Below the pieces are notes generated by a model. That model saw nothing but the letters and a program-made list of their open reading frames with translations. It was not told the DNA's origin and did not search any database. From Chitinophaga flava (GTDB lineage: Bacteria; Bacteroidota; Bacteroidia; Chitinophagales; Chitinophagaceae), in contig NZ_QFFJ01000001.1 in assembly GCF_003308995.1 (NCBI RefSeq), positions 3,224,001-3,288,000 of the forward strand: a DNA stretch of 64,000 bases, given 5' to 3'. Below are positions 1 to 8,664 of the stretch, piece after piece. The position numbers and the translations under genes are program-made. Numbering within the stretch: the stretch's first letter is position 1; every line of letters begins with the position of its first letter.

Positions 1-123
1 CCGCCCCCTATAATGGCTATTTTCTTGGCTGACATAAAAATATATTTTCAATGAGAAATCTCACGGAAGGTATAACAATTGGGCCACTGATGCAAACAGT
101 GCTGTAATGCTTATCTTGCAACT

Positions 124-3100
124 ATGCAGGCGACATTTAAGGCAGCTGCTTTTTTTGCAAGGATAAAAGAAGCGCATCATACATCCAGCCCCGAAGAAAA
201 AATCCGACAATACAAACAAATACTGGAAAGCCTCTTCCGCGACCTTACGCGCGAAGAATCCCGGTCTTTCGGGAACCTGTTTGCACGAATGCAGTTTTAC
301 TTCGATAAAGAGGTAGTGCCTTCTGAGATCCGCCAGCAGCTGACAGCCCTGCGTCTCCTCACCAACCAGGCCACCGCCGGCATGTTCCCCCTGCAGGACC
401 ATGAACATCTGTTGTGTATCAAAGCGCTCACCGCTGCAGTAGCCTGCGTCTACCAGGAACCGGAGCCGGATAATTTACGGCAACTGTTTCTGACAACAGG
501 CAATGCCCGGCTTGCCTTGTCCTATCAGCATAATCCTGCTGATATACCATTGCTGAAATGTATGGTCACCGCTACCGGCGCACTGCACCTGAACGATAGC
601 GGGAAACATACTTTTGCGATACAGGTTAAGAACGATGAACAGGGCGACTTTGAGCTGCTGCTCAACCACCTGGATGATCTTACGGTAGTGGCGCTGCATC
701 CGCTGCTGCGGCCTTACGATACCATCCTGGTACATCATTGCCATCAGGGCAACAGCCAGGACACTTATACCACCACTGCTGAAAGCCTCGTCATACTGGA
801 GCCCGACCTGCTCATTGATATCAGTGACCTCGCCGAATGTTTTACCCACAAGGGCGCTAACCGCCTGCTGTATCTTGTAAAAAAGCTTACACCGCAGCAG
901 GCTTCTCCTGCAGCGTTCAAAGGTAACCTGGTCAACGCTCTGCTGGACGAGATGTTACGCAACCGCGAGATAGATTTTAAAACCTCTTTCGTGGAAGCCG
1001 TGGCCGAAAACGTATTACAGGCAGCAGCCTACGGTCGCGAACAACTGAATGAAATGTACCGGGACATCCGCCAGCAGCATTGGGGCAACCTCCACACAAC
1101 GGTATGCGATCTGCAGGATAAACCAGTCAGGATAGAGCCCACCTTTTTCTCTGCCCGTTATGGTCTGCAGGGAAGGCTGGACCTCATGACAGAAGATGAT
1201 CAGGACCCTCATCGTAAGGAAATCTTTGAACTGAAAAGCGGCAAAGCGCCCGACTTCAATACCTGGAGGAACCACGAGATGCAGGTAGTAGGCTACAACC
1301 TGTTACTCCGTTCCGCTTTTGGCCGGCAACGCAAAGGCAGCTCCGCTATTTTATATTCTGCCGCTGCGGCCAGTCCGCTCCGGAACGTAAGCAGTACCCA
1401 CCGCACTGAAAACGAACTGCTCTTGCTCCGTAACCAGGTAGTGGCCATGTTGCTGCGACTGGCAGGGGAGGAGTACGAAATATTATCGGCTATCACCGGC
1501 ACTGCCGCTAGCGGACTACCTTCTTTCAGCGCCAACCATTTTACAGCCTTTGAGAAAGCCTGGTACTCGGCACCACCAGAGGCCAAAGCTTATTATCAGC
1601 AATACCTCTCTTTTGTATTAAGGGAATACCTGCAAGCCAAGTGCGGTATGTTTTCTGAAGTGAACCGGGAAGAAGATGCCGACGGATTCTCAGCCCTATG
1701 GCTGCAAACGGAAGAGGAAAAGGAAGCCCGGTTCAATATTATCTCCGGATTATGCTTCCGCGAATTTGATACTGTCAACAGTGCGGTATTATTTGATATA
1801 GCCGATCCCGTTAGCCACAACTTCCGGGTTGGAGATACTGCCATCATTTATCCGCGCACCGGCGCCGAACTACGTCCCCTGCAGCAACAGCTGCTGAAAG
1901 GCCGTATCGACGATCTGGGAAAAGATACGCTCACCTTTTCCCTTAACAACCGTCAGATGACACTGGATTTCTTTCGTCAGTTTGATGAATGGATTATTGA
2001 GCATGATATCTACGAATCCAACTACTGGATTGCGGCTGCAGCCCTATTCCATGTATTATCACCTTTAAATGCACAGCGCGTTCGCCTGTTGCTCGGCCTG
2101 GAAATACCCCGTTGGCATCCCTTACCATTTCCGGCACCGGCCATGTTCAATGCCAATCAGGAGCAGATCGTAAGGCAGGCACTGGAAGCGCAGGACTATT
2201 ACCTGCTACAGGGACCTCCCGGCACAGGCAAAACATCATCTTTGCTCACCACTATTGTAGGGGAGATGGTCAAACAGCACCGCCACGTAGTGCTGGTAGC
2301 CTTTACCAACAAGGCGGTAGATGAAATATGTAATAAACTGGAGGCTAAACAGGTCCGTTATCTGCGGCTGGGCGGACGTAGCTCCGAGTCAGCACAGCAG
2401 CTACGGCAGCTGTGTCTGGAAGGTAATCTTGACAATGCTCGCGCCTACATCACCGGCCACCATGTATTTGTAGCCACAGTGGCTACTATGGCCACCCGGC
2501 TGGAACAGCTGCTGATGATGGGCATCCCGGCTGATACCCTGATCGTGGACGAAGCTTCACAGCTGACAGAACCCCAGCTGCTGGGACTATTGATGCCTTT
2601 CCGGAAATTTATTCTGATCGGTGATCAGAACCAGCTACCGCCGGTTGTGGCCCAGGAAGCATCTTTCTGTAGGGTAAAAGACACGCTGCTGCAGGATTTG
2701 GGCATACATGATCTGCGTGCATCCATCTTTGAACGGCTGATGCATCGCTGTAAACAGGCTCAGTGGCGGCATGCCTGGGGCATGTTGAACACTCATTTCA
2801 GGATGCATGACAGTATCGCCAACCTGGTAAATCACTATTACGCGGGGCAGCTGGCTTCAGGCCGAGAGCAGCAGCAGACTGCTTTTGAGCCCGGGCCCGC
2901 TGTCGATGAGACGTCTTGGAAGCAGGTGCTGGCTTTGGGTCGGAAGGTATTTATCCCCAGTCCTTATGAGGCCACCTCCAAGATGAACCAAACGGAGGCC
3001 GCGCGGGTAGTATCGTTGTTACGATATCTTCAGGCGCAATACGGAGAAGCTTTTACCAAAGATACGGTGGGAGTAGTGACGCCATGGCGCACCCAGATCA

Positions 3101-3414
3101 GCCTCATACGGGAGCTGTTGTCGGAAGACAAGGTACTTCAGCAGGTGAATATCGATACGGTAGAGCGTTTTCAGGGTTCTGAAAACGATATTATTATTGT
3201 ATCACTGGCGGTATACCATGCAGCACAGGTACATACGCTGCAAAGCCTGGGCAGCTTCCGCTGGGAAGAAACAGAGATAGAGGTAGACCGTAAATTATTG
3301 GTAACATTATCGCGTGCCCGGAAGCAGGTGGTGCTGATGGGCTATGAGCCCGCGCTGCGTGAAAGTCCGCATTACCGGAGGGTACTGGCTGAAATGACCC
3401 GGGGGCAGCTGTAG
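124..3414 (+). CDS. Dna2-like fusion: PD-(D/E)XK nuclease plus superfamily 1 helicase
   Basis: A 1096-residue protein likely acting in DNA repair or end processing. Around residues 345-390 there is a RecB/Cas4-type nuclease signature: GLQGRLDLM, then ELKSGK, then QVVGY (D, ExK, QxxxY). From about 670 the helicase motifs follow in order: FNANQEQ (Q motif), GPPGTGKT (Walker A, ~697), DEASQL (~809), GDQNQLPP (~833), VERFQGSE (motif V) and LSRARKQ (motif VI). This order matches Dna2/SF1B enzymes. I see no clear set of four cysteines for the Fe-S cluster that Dna2 and Cas4 usually carry. It stands alone and ends in a short hairpin. The domain order is seen directly; the repair role is inferred from the family. 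Confidence 0.85.
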   Translation: MQATFKAAAFFARIKEAHHTSSPEEKIRQYKQILESLFRDLTREESRSFGNLFARMQFYFDKEVVPSEIRQQLTALRLLTNQATAGMFPLQDHEHLLCIKALTAAVACVYQEPEPDNLRQLFLTTGNARLALSYQHNPADIPLLKCMVTATGALHLNDSGKHTFAIQVKNDEQGDFELLLNHLDDLTVVALHPLLRPYDTILVHHCHQGNSQDTYTTTAESLVILEPDLLIDISDLAECFTHKGANRLLYLVKKLTPQQASPAAFKGNLVNALLDEMLRNREIDFKTSFVEAVAENVLQAAAYGREQLNEMYRDIRQQHWGNLHTTVCDLQDKPVRIEPTFFSARYGLQGRLDLMTEDDQDPHRKEIFELKSGKAPDFNTWRNHEMQVVGYNLLLRSAFGRQRKGSSAILYSAAAASPLRNVSSTHRTENELLLLRNQVVAMLLRLAGEEYEILSAITGTAASGLPSFSANHFTAFEKAWYSAPPEAKAYYQQYLSFVLREYLQAKCGMFSEVNREEDADGFSALWLQTEEEKEARFNIISGLCFREFDTVNSAVLFDIADPVSHNFRVGDTAIIYPRTGAELRPLQQQLLKGRIDDLGKDTLTFSLNNRQMTLDFFRQFDEWIIEHDIYESNYWIAAAALFHVLSPLNAQRVRLLLGLEIPRWHPLPFPAPAMFNANQEQIVRQALEAQDYYLLQGPPGTGKTSSLLTTIVGEMVKQHRHVVLVAFTNKAVDEICNKLEAKQVRYLRLGGRSSESAQQLRQLCLEGNLDNARAYITGHHVFVATVATMATRLEQLLMMGIPADTLIVDEASQLTEPQLLGLLMPFRKFILIGDQNQLPPVVAQEASFCRVKDTLLQDLGIHDLRASIFERLMHRCKQAQWRHAWGMLNTHFRMHDSIANLVNHYYAGQLASGREQQQTAFEPGPAVDETSWKQVLALGRKVFIPSPYEATSKMNQTEAARVVSLLRYLQAQYGEAFTKDTVGVVTPWRTQISLIRELLSEDKVLQQVNIDTVERFQGSENDIIIVSLAVYHAAQVHTLQSLGSFRWEETEIEVDRKLLVTLSRARKQVVLMGYEPALRESPHYRRVLAEMTRGQL

Positions 3415-3443
3415 GGTTTTCCTGGATAGGACGGTGTCAAACA

Positions 3444-3474
3444 ACTATGGCCACACTTATCGTATGGCCATAGT
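3444..3474. terminator. Hairpin between convergent helicase and NUMOD4 genes
   Basis: A perfect 10-bp stem (ACTATGGCCA / TGGCCATAGT) with an 11-nt loop lies between two genes whose 3' ends face each other. There is no clear U-run on either side, so termination is likely but not proven. Confidence 0.45.
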
Positions 3475-3514
3475 CAGACAACATCATATATGATCATTCC
3501 TGGAAAACCAGGCT

Positions 3515-4084
3515 TTAATCCAGTGTTACGTGTGCCCAGTTTTCACCGCTTTTGATACGGTACAGCTGCATTTCGCTGATATCAAATTGTTCGGCGATCT
3601 GTTTCATGGTTTTTTTACCGGGCTTGTTCAGCAGGCGTTTGATACTCTTCACTTTCGTTACGTTCAGCTTGAGGCCTTTTACCCGGTTACGTTGTTTTTC
3701 TTTGTAAGCCAGTTTGGCCGGGCTGTTCTGCTGATGTTCCTCCATTTCCTCCTTGGTTGCCCATTTGAGGTTGTTGGCCTTATTGTTTTTCTTGTCGTAG
3801 TCCAGATGGATAACATACCGATAGTTACGGCCTGGTTTTTTATTGAAAAGCTTGGCCACTTCCCTGTGCAGGTAGAGTGACTGGTAACTGTCTGCCGGTT
3901 TTACATTTAAAACCGTATAGCCTTCCACGGTAGAACCCGTGAGCAGCTTACCATCTTCGGTACTTTCATGATAACTGATCACTCTCCCCATGTTTGAAAC
4001 CGCGTATTTTTTACGCAGGGCAGATTTGTTTTTAATCTGTAAGTCTTTCCAGACTTCATTTCTCAGATTTTTAATTGTGGTCAT
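3515..4084 (-). CDS. NUMOD4/HNH-derived protein with C-terminal helix-turn-helix
   Basis: A 189-residue protein. The N-terminal WKDL...YAVSNMGRVISY stretch (residues ~12-37) is the NUMOD4 motif found beside HNH homing endonucleases. The next part (HREVAKLF, VIHLDYDKKNNKANNLKW, ~75-115) has the shape of an HNH domain, but the usual HH/HxD catalytic pattern is reduced to a single His, with Tyr-Asp after it. The C-terminus (~140-185; VKSIKRLLNK, MKQIAEQFDISEMQLYRIKSGENW) looks like a sequence-specific helix-turn-helix. It is a free-standing chromosomal gene with no intron or phage gene beside it, so I infer a domesticated DNA-binding protein, perhaps without nuclease activity. Confidence 0.7.
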   Translation of the reverse strand: MTTIKNLRNEVWKDLQIKNKSALRKKYAVSNMGRVISYHESTEDGKLLTGSTVEGYTVLNVKPADSYQSLYLHREVAKLFNKKPGRNYRYVIHLDYDKKNNKANNLKWATKEEMEEHQQNSPAKLAYKEKQRNRVKGLKLNVTKVKSIKRLLNKPGKKTMKQIAEQFDISEMQLYRIKSGENWAHVTLD

Positions 4085-4128
4085 GTGAAAGTAATTTATT
4101 ATTTTTTGTTTGGATGGGGTTAGAGCGT

Positions 4129-5196
4129 TTATACGTAAACGTTACAACCAGCCATTTCATTATCAGCCGGCGGGAAATTATGTTCAGCTAGCGAGGGAGC
4201 AGTCCTTTCGAATATGTGGTCCTTGTATTGTAAAACAACCGCGTCCAATACGTCCTCTATTTCCGCTAATGTCTTGTAAGTTACTAATTGTTGTCTGAAT
4301 TCTTTTATGTGGGGCAGCCCTTTGAGGTAATTGGTATAGTGGCGGCGCATTTCAAGGATTCCTACAACGTCTCCTTTCCAGGACACTGACTGGCGCAGAT
4401 GTTTTTTACAAACTTCTACTCTTTCCAAAACAGTTGGAGGCGGCAAATGTTCGCCCGTCTTCATAAAATGCTTGATTTCCCGGAAGATCCAGGGGTAGCC
4501 AATAGCAGCGCGGCCTATCATAACCCCGTCTACGCCATATTTCTGTCTGGCGGCGATGGCTTGCTCCGGCGTACATATGTCACCGTTACCAAAGATTGGG
4601 ATGTGTATACGCGGATTGTTTTTAACTTTTCCGATCAGTGTCCAGTCTGCATGACCTTTATACAACTGCGTGCGGGTGCGGCCGTGAATGGTTAACGCTT
4701 TGATACCTACGTCTTGCAGACGCTCTGCTACCTCTTCAATATTTTTGGAATCATCATCCCAGCCTAAACGGGTTTTAACGGTCACGGGCAGTTTGGTGGC
4801 TTTTACCACGGCTGCCGTCAGTTTTACCATTTTAGGAATGTCTTTCAGAATGCCGGCCCCGGCTCCTTTGCAGACAACTTTCTTTACCGGGCATCCAAAG
4901 TTGATATCCAGCAGATCAGGATTGGTAGCCTCTACAATCTGGGCTGCCATGGTCATGGGCTCTTCATCCCCGCCGAAAATCTGGATCCCTACCGGACGTT
5001 CATAAGGGAAAATATCCAGCTTCTGCCGGCTTTTGATGGCATCACGGATAAGTCCCTCCGAAGAAATAAACTCGGTATACATGAGGTCGGCCCCGTTATC
5101 CTTACACACCGCGCGGAAGGGAGGATCACTCACATCCTCCATAGGTGCCAGCAGTAAGGGGAATTCTCCCAGATCAATATTTCCTATCTTCACCAT
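4129..5196 (-). CDS. dusB: tRNA-dihydrouridine synthase (DusB-like)
   Basis: An FMN-dependent enzyme that reduces uridine to dihydrouridine in tRNA. The 355-residue protein has the N-terminal Dus signature LAPMEDVSDPPFRAVC, the active-site segment NFGCPVKKV with its catalytic Cys, and the FMN/phosphate-binding parts TVKTRLGW, IHGRTR, FGNGDI and GVDGVMIGRAAIG. The length and start (MVKIGNI) fit the DusB/NifR3 family. It is alone on the minus strand, downstream of a 190-bp region shared with the divergent CPBP protease gene. Confidence 0.92.
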   Translation of the reverse strand: MVKIGNIDLGEFPLLLAPMEDVSDPPFRAVCKDNGADLMYTEFISSEGLIRDAIKSRQKLDIFPYERPVGIQIFGGDEEPMTMAAQIVEATNPDLLDINFGCPVKKVVCKGAGAGILKDIPKMVKLTAAVVKATKLPVTVKTRLGWDDDSKNIEEVAERLQDVGIKALTIHGRTRTQLYKGHADWTLIGKVKNNPRIHIPIFGNGDICTPEQAIAARQKYGVDGVMIGRAAIGYPWIFREIKHFMKTGEHLPPPTVLERVEVCKKHLRQSVSWKGDVVGILEMRRHYTNYLKGLPHIKEFRQQLVTYKTLAEIEDVLDAVVLQYKDHIFERTAPSLAEHNFPPADNEMAGCNVYV

Positions 5197-5366
5197 AAAT
5201 TAAATACCACAGCTGTTTTCCTGTAGTTATTATTTTTATACTTTATATTACTCTTTTTCACAGCGGGAAGTAACAGTTCCTTACCTCGCGGTAAGAGGCA
5301 GGATACAAAAAGATGACGGAGATCACCAGTATCACTGCAAACTGGATTTCACGATGTAAATTTACG

Positions 5367-5374
5367 CAAATTTA
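5367..5374 (-). promoter_or_regulatory. Possible -7 element for dusB
   Basis: On the minus strand the sequence reads TAAATTTG, a full match to the Bacteroidota -7 consensus TAnnTTTG, about 170 nt upstream of the dusB start. The region is AT-rich and the 5' UTR would be long, so the call is weak. Confidence 0.3.
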
Positions 5375-5389
5375 ATACAGTAAGTGTTT

Positions 5390-6340
5390 ATGACCGGTTA
5401 TCTGAAACAGTCTCCCATCGCTTTGCAGTTCGTCACCTTCATTGGATTCTTTATCGGCTTCTTTCTGATATACATTACAGGGCTGCAATTGCTGCTGGAA
5501 CCCCTTACCGGGCACACCATCATGGAGATCCAGAATGGAGATCTGACAGACCCTAACCTTATCGGCTATCTGAAAATTACACAGTTTTTTTATACTGTGA
5601 TTGTTTACTTTGTGCCGGCCGCTATTTTTGCCTATCTCTGGCAACCTTCCCCGGCTCGTTACCTTGGACTGAAACCCGCTCCCAAAGCGATACAGATCGT
5701 GCTGGCGCTGATGGGTATTTATGGTGCACTGTGGGTGGCCGGGTTTGTGAGCGACTGGAACCAGACCTGGAACGTACCTCAGGATGCCCGTGATATGCAG
5801 GCCCAAGCCGAAAAACTGGTCAACGTCATGCTCCGCATGCCATCCATCAAAGATCTGATCATCAACCTGATACTGGTTGCTATCATTCCGTCCATTGCTG
5901 AAGAGCTGTTTTTCAGAGGGGTATTTCAGCGTTTGCTTATCAAAAGCACCCGCAGAGTATGGCTCAGCGTAGTCTTATCCTCTATTTTCTTCAGTGCTGT
6001 TCATGGTGAAATACTGGACTTTATGGCCATCGCAGTACTCGGTTTTGTACTGGGTGCCATCTATGTACTCAGCGGCAACCTGTGGCTGAGCATCCTGGCC
6101 CACATACTGAATAACGGCGCCAAGGTGGTGATGATGTACCTTTTCCAACATGGCATGATCCAGACAGACCCGTCCAAAGACACGCCAGTGGCCTGGTATA
6201 CAGCGCTGCTTTGCCTCATTGTGACCATCGGATTGTTATGGGCTCTTCGCCAGAAATCAACTCCCATGGTCATGACAGATCCTGTAAAACAGGCTGGTGA
6301 CAAGGATGTTGACAGGATCGGTATGGATGAAAATCAGTAA
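5390..6340 (+). CDS. CPBP-family intramembrane glutamic endopeptidase
   Basis: A multi-pass membrane protein (316 residues from the ATG at 5390; a GTG two codons earlier is possible). It carries the CPBP/Abi hallmarks: EELFFRG around residue 173 (EExxxR), then FSAVHGE (FxxxH) and HILNNGAKV (HxxxN) further on, all in membrane segments. Homologs are prenyl-protein-type or bacteriocin-immunity proteases; the substrate here cannot be told. The next gene, for a DUF2007 protein, starts only 28 bp later, so the two are probably co-transcribed. Confidence 0.82.
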   Translation: MTGYLKQSPIALQFVTFIGFFIGFFLIYITGLQLLLEPLTGHTIMEIQNGDLTDPNLIGYLKITQFFYTVIVYFVPAAIFAYLWQPSPARYLGLKPAPKAIQIVLALMGIYGALWVAGFVSDWNQTWNVPQDARDMQAQAEKLVNVMLRMPSIKDLIINLILVAIIPSIAEELFFRGVFQRLLIKSTRRVWLSVVLSSIFFSAVHGEILDFMAIAVLGFVLGAIYVLSGNLWLSILAHILNNGAKVVMMYLFQHGMIQTDPSKDTPVAWYTALLCLIVTIGLLWALRQKSTPMVMTDPVKQAGDKDVDRIGMDENQ

Positions 6341-6368
6341 CTTACCAACCGAGCTAAATGTTATTATT

Positions 6369-6617
6369 ATGGAAAAAGGATGGGTGAAAATATTTTCGAG
6401 CGACCGCCCCTTTGAGGCGGAGATTGTAAAAGGCATGCTGGCAGACAACGGTATCAATGCTGTACTGCTCAACCGTCAGTCATCTTCCTATAACATTACA
6501 CTCCCCGGTCTGGCTGAAATATATGTGCACGAACAGGAAGAACAAGTAGCCAGAGACCTGGTACAAAATCACAATAACGTTACCGGAGGTGATCCCGATG
6601 CGGTAATACCGGAGTAG
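6369..6617 (+). CDS. DUF2007-family small protein
   Basis: An 82-residue soluble protein beginning MEKGWVKIFSS. The FEAEIVKGMLADNGI core followed by a short beta/alpha unit is typical of DUF2007, sometimes called a putative signal-transducing protein; its function is not established. I chose the ATG at 6369 because the family starts just before the K-I-F-S segment; an in-frame ATG at 6327 would overlap the protease gene. It sits between the protease gene and cdsA. Confidence 0.72.
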   Translation: MEKGWVKIFSSDRPFEAEIVKGMLADNGINAVLLNRQSSSYNITLPGLAEIYVHEQEEQVARDLVQNHNNVTGGDPDAVIPE

Positions 6618-6684
6618 CAATTTGCTTCAACGGGTAATTTTGTACACTTTTGTGCTTCAGAATCAATTAACAGAACTAGGCATA

Positions 6685-7569
6685 ATGAAGACGTTTTTTA
6701 CCCGCACTGCCTCCGCGCTGGTGTTTGTGGCAGTCATGCTGGGAGGTATCTTATGGAGTCCCTTTACTTTCTTTCTGCTTTTTTTCCTGGTCAGCTTCTT
6801 TGCGTTGCAGGAATTTTTTAAGCTGATGCGCCTGATCGATCCCGGTTATGCCACTGTTCCTTCCTGGCATAAATGGGGAGTAACGGTTGCCGGATCTGCC
6901 ATCATGCTGGCTTTTACCGGCGACTATTTTTATATAGGTAGTATCTCTACCGGCTTTATCGGATGGTGGGTTGCCGTTATCTTCCTGCTGGTGTTACCGT
7001 TGGGTGAGATATTACTGGATAAAGACTTTTCTCCTAAAAATGTGGGCTACTCCTGTATGGCGCTGCTGTATGTGGTGATTCCCTTCAGCCTGCTGGTCAA
7101 TATCCGACTCAGCGCTATCGATATCCACTATACACCTGAGAACGTGGGTACCGCACCGGGCTGGCTGATTCCGCTGCTGCTGATTATTTTTATCTGGATC
7201 AATGATACCATGGCCTATATCGTAGGTTCTCTGATAGGCCGTACACCCTTTTTCCCGTCTATCTCTCCTAAAAAAACCATTGAGGGAACAGTAGGAGGGA
7301 TGATACTGGCAGTAGCCGCTGCCGGCGTATACGGCTATTACTGGGGTCAACAGTATCTTTCTCTGCAACACTGGCTGGTACTGGCCGGCATTGCTGCCAT
7401 CTTCGGCACTATCGGCGATCTCCTGGAGTCCAGACTCAAGCGGATGGCTGGTGTAAAAGATTCCGGTACTATTATGCCCGGTCATGGCGGCTTCCTTGAT
7501 CGCTTCGATTCTCTGCTGCTCGCCGCTCCCTTTGCCTGGATTTATGTGCATTTCTTCATGATGGCTTAA
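6685..7569 (+). CDS. cdsA: Phosphatidate cytidylyltransferase
   Basis: An integral membrane enzyme that makes CDP-diacylglycerol from phosphatidate and CTP, the branch point to phosphatidylethanolamine and other phospholipids. The 294-residue protein has about eight membrane segments and the full CTP-transferase signature near the C-terminus: SRLKRMAGVKDSG followed by MPGHGGFLDRFDS. The start MKTFFTR at 6685 follows the DUF2007 gene by 67 bp. The phosphatidylserine decarboxylase gene lies just downstream, so the two probably form a phospholipid unit. Confidence 0.95.
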   Translation: MKTFFTRTASALVFVAVMLGGILWSPFTFFLLFFLVSFFALQEFFKLMRLIDPGYATVPSWHKWGVTVAGSAIMLAFTGDYFYIGSISTGFIGWWVAVIFLLVLPLGEILLDKDFSPKNVGYSCMALLYVVIPFSLLVNIRLSAIDIHYTPENVGTAPGWLIPLLLIIFIWINDTMAYIVGSLIGRTPFFPSISPKKTIEGTVGGMILAVAAAGVYGYYWGQQYLSLQHWLVLAGIAAIFGTIGDLLESRLKRMAGVKDSGTIMPGHGGFLDRFDSLLLAAPFAWIYVHFFMMA

Positions 7570-7597
7570 TTACACATAATCGGTTTTTATCATCCAT

Positions 7598-7630
7598 TTG
7601 ACAGAAAAATGTATTTCTGAAGTAACTTCG
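7598..7630 (+). promoter_or_regulatory. Possible promoter for psd
   Basis: TTG at 7598-7600, then 22 nt, then TAACTTCG at 7623-7630 (one mismatch to TAnnTTTG), 65 nt before the psd start. Confidence 0.4.
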
Positions 7631-7694
7631 CATCAGGCTTTAACCTTTCCGGCATTGCCGGAGATATATAAACAACTTAACAAATAAGAAAAAA

Positions 7695-8348
7695 ATGAAG
7701 ATCCATCGTGAAGGATTTGCTACCATTTCCCTTGTATTTCTGGTACTGGCACTGATCAACGGAGCAGTATTTTACTGGCTGGGCCATATGCCGGCTCTGA
7801 GCTATACTATCCTGATCTTTTCCATACTGTTCTTCCTCTTTATCGTGTCTTTCTTCCGGGTTCCGGCAAGACAGTACACTACCGGAGATAATCTCGTTAT
7901 GTCTCCCTGCGATGGTAAAGTAGTAGTGATAGAAGAAGTTTATGAACCGGAGTATTTTCAGGACAAACGCCTGCAGGTGTCTATCTTCATGAGTCCAGCT
8001 AACGTACACGTGAACCGCAACCCGATCAGCGGTACCGTTAAGCTGTCTCAGTACCATGCCGGTAAATACCTCGTGGCCTGGCATCCGAAATCCTCCACTG
8101 AAAACGAAAGACATTCAGTGGTAATCGGTAATAACAAAGCGGATATTCTAGTAAGACAGATCGCTGGTGCCCTGGCCCGCAGGATCGTTAACTACCTGAA
8201 ACCAGGCATGGAAGTAAAACAGAATGAGGAAATGGGCTTTATCAAGTTTGGTTCCCGTGTAGACCTTTACCTGCCACTGGGCACAGAAGTGACCGTACAA
8301 CTGGAACAGGTGGTGAAAGGCGGCCTGACAGTGATAGCAAAAATTTAA
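7695..8348 (+). CDS. psd: Phosphatidylserine decarboxylase family protein
   Basis: Decarboxylates phosphatidylserine to phosphatidylethanolamine, the main Bacteroidota phospholipid. It is the short form (217 residues), with two N-terminal membrane segments (~10-60), then SPCDGKVV, the FMSPANVHVNRNP segment, ERHSVVIGNN, and FGSRVDLYLP near the C-terminus. In this family the chain self-cleaves before the Ser of the GS pair to form the pyruvoyl cofactor, and that pair is present. It lies downstream of cdsA on the same strand. Confidence 0.93.
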   Translation: MKIHREGFATISLVFLVLALINGAVFYWLGHMPALSYTILIFSILFFLFIVSFFRVPARQYTTGDNLVMSPCDGKVVVIEEVYEPEYFQDKRLQVSIFMSPANVHVNRNPISGTVKLSQYHAGKYLVAWHPKSSTENERHSVVIGNNKADILVRQIAGALARRIVNYLKPGMEVKQNEEMGFIKFGSRVDLYLPLGTEVTVQLEQVVKGGLTVIAKI

Positions 8349-8374
8349 TATATTAGTATACTAAAATATTCCGC

Positions 8375-8623
8375 ATGAAAAATGTTTTGACTGTATTAAC
8401 CGCCCTGCTTCTCGTATCCGGAGCAGCTTTTGCCCAGGATAAGTCCGGAGGTAAGTCTTCCGCCGCTACAACGAAAAGCTGTTGTTCCAAAAAATCCGGA
8501 GAAAGCTGTTGTGGGAGTGCCCACGGCGCGCAGCCAAAACAGGATTCTGCACAAGGCAAAAAAAGCTGTTGTATGCAGCCTTCCAAAACGGCAGGACTCA
8601 GAGCAGCCAAAAAAGCTCAATAA
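8375..8623 (+). CDS. Secreted Cys-Cys-repeat small protein
   Basis: I do not recognise a family. The 82-residue product has a clear signal peptide (MKNVLTVLTALLLVSGAAFAQ), so the mature part of about 60 residues is exported. It contains three SCC units (KSCCSKK, ESCCGSA, KSCCMQ) in a Lys/Ser/Gln-rich, otherwise simple chain. The three units are encoded by near-identical AAAGCTGTTGT-like words, suggesting growth by internal duplication. Paired cysteines in the periplasm suggest metal binding or disulfide chemistry, but that is inference. A strong terminator begins at its stop codon. Confidence 0.6.
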   Translation: MKNVLTVLTALLLVSGAAFAQDKSGGKSSAATTKSCCSKKSGESCCGSAHGAQPKQDSAQGKKSCCMQPSKTAGLRAAKKAQ

Positions 8624-8664
8624 AACAAAGCGGGATTCCGAATATCGGAATCCCGCTTTGTTTT
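8622..8664. terminator. Bidirectional terminator
   Basis: A perfect 19-20-bp inverted repeat (arms 8622-8640 and 8646-8664; core AAAGCGGGATTCCG) ends in U-runs on both strands. It serves the convergent Cys-rich and HAD genes, and its right arm overlaps the HAD stop codon. Confidence 0.92.

Noticed and set aside
1..123. A possible promoter (TATCTTGC near 107) before the helicase.
   Set aside because: Only a partial match, and no -33 TTG at the right distance; left uncalled.
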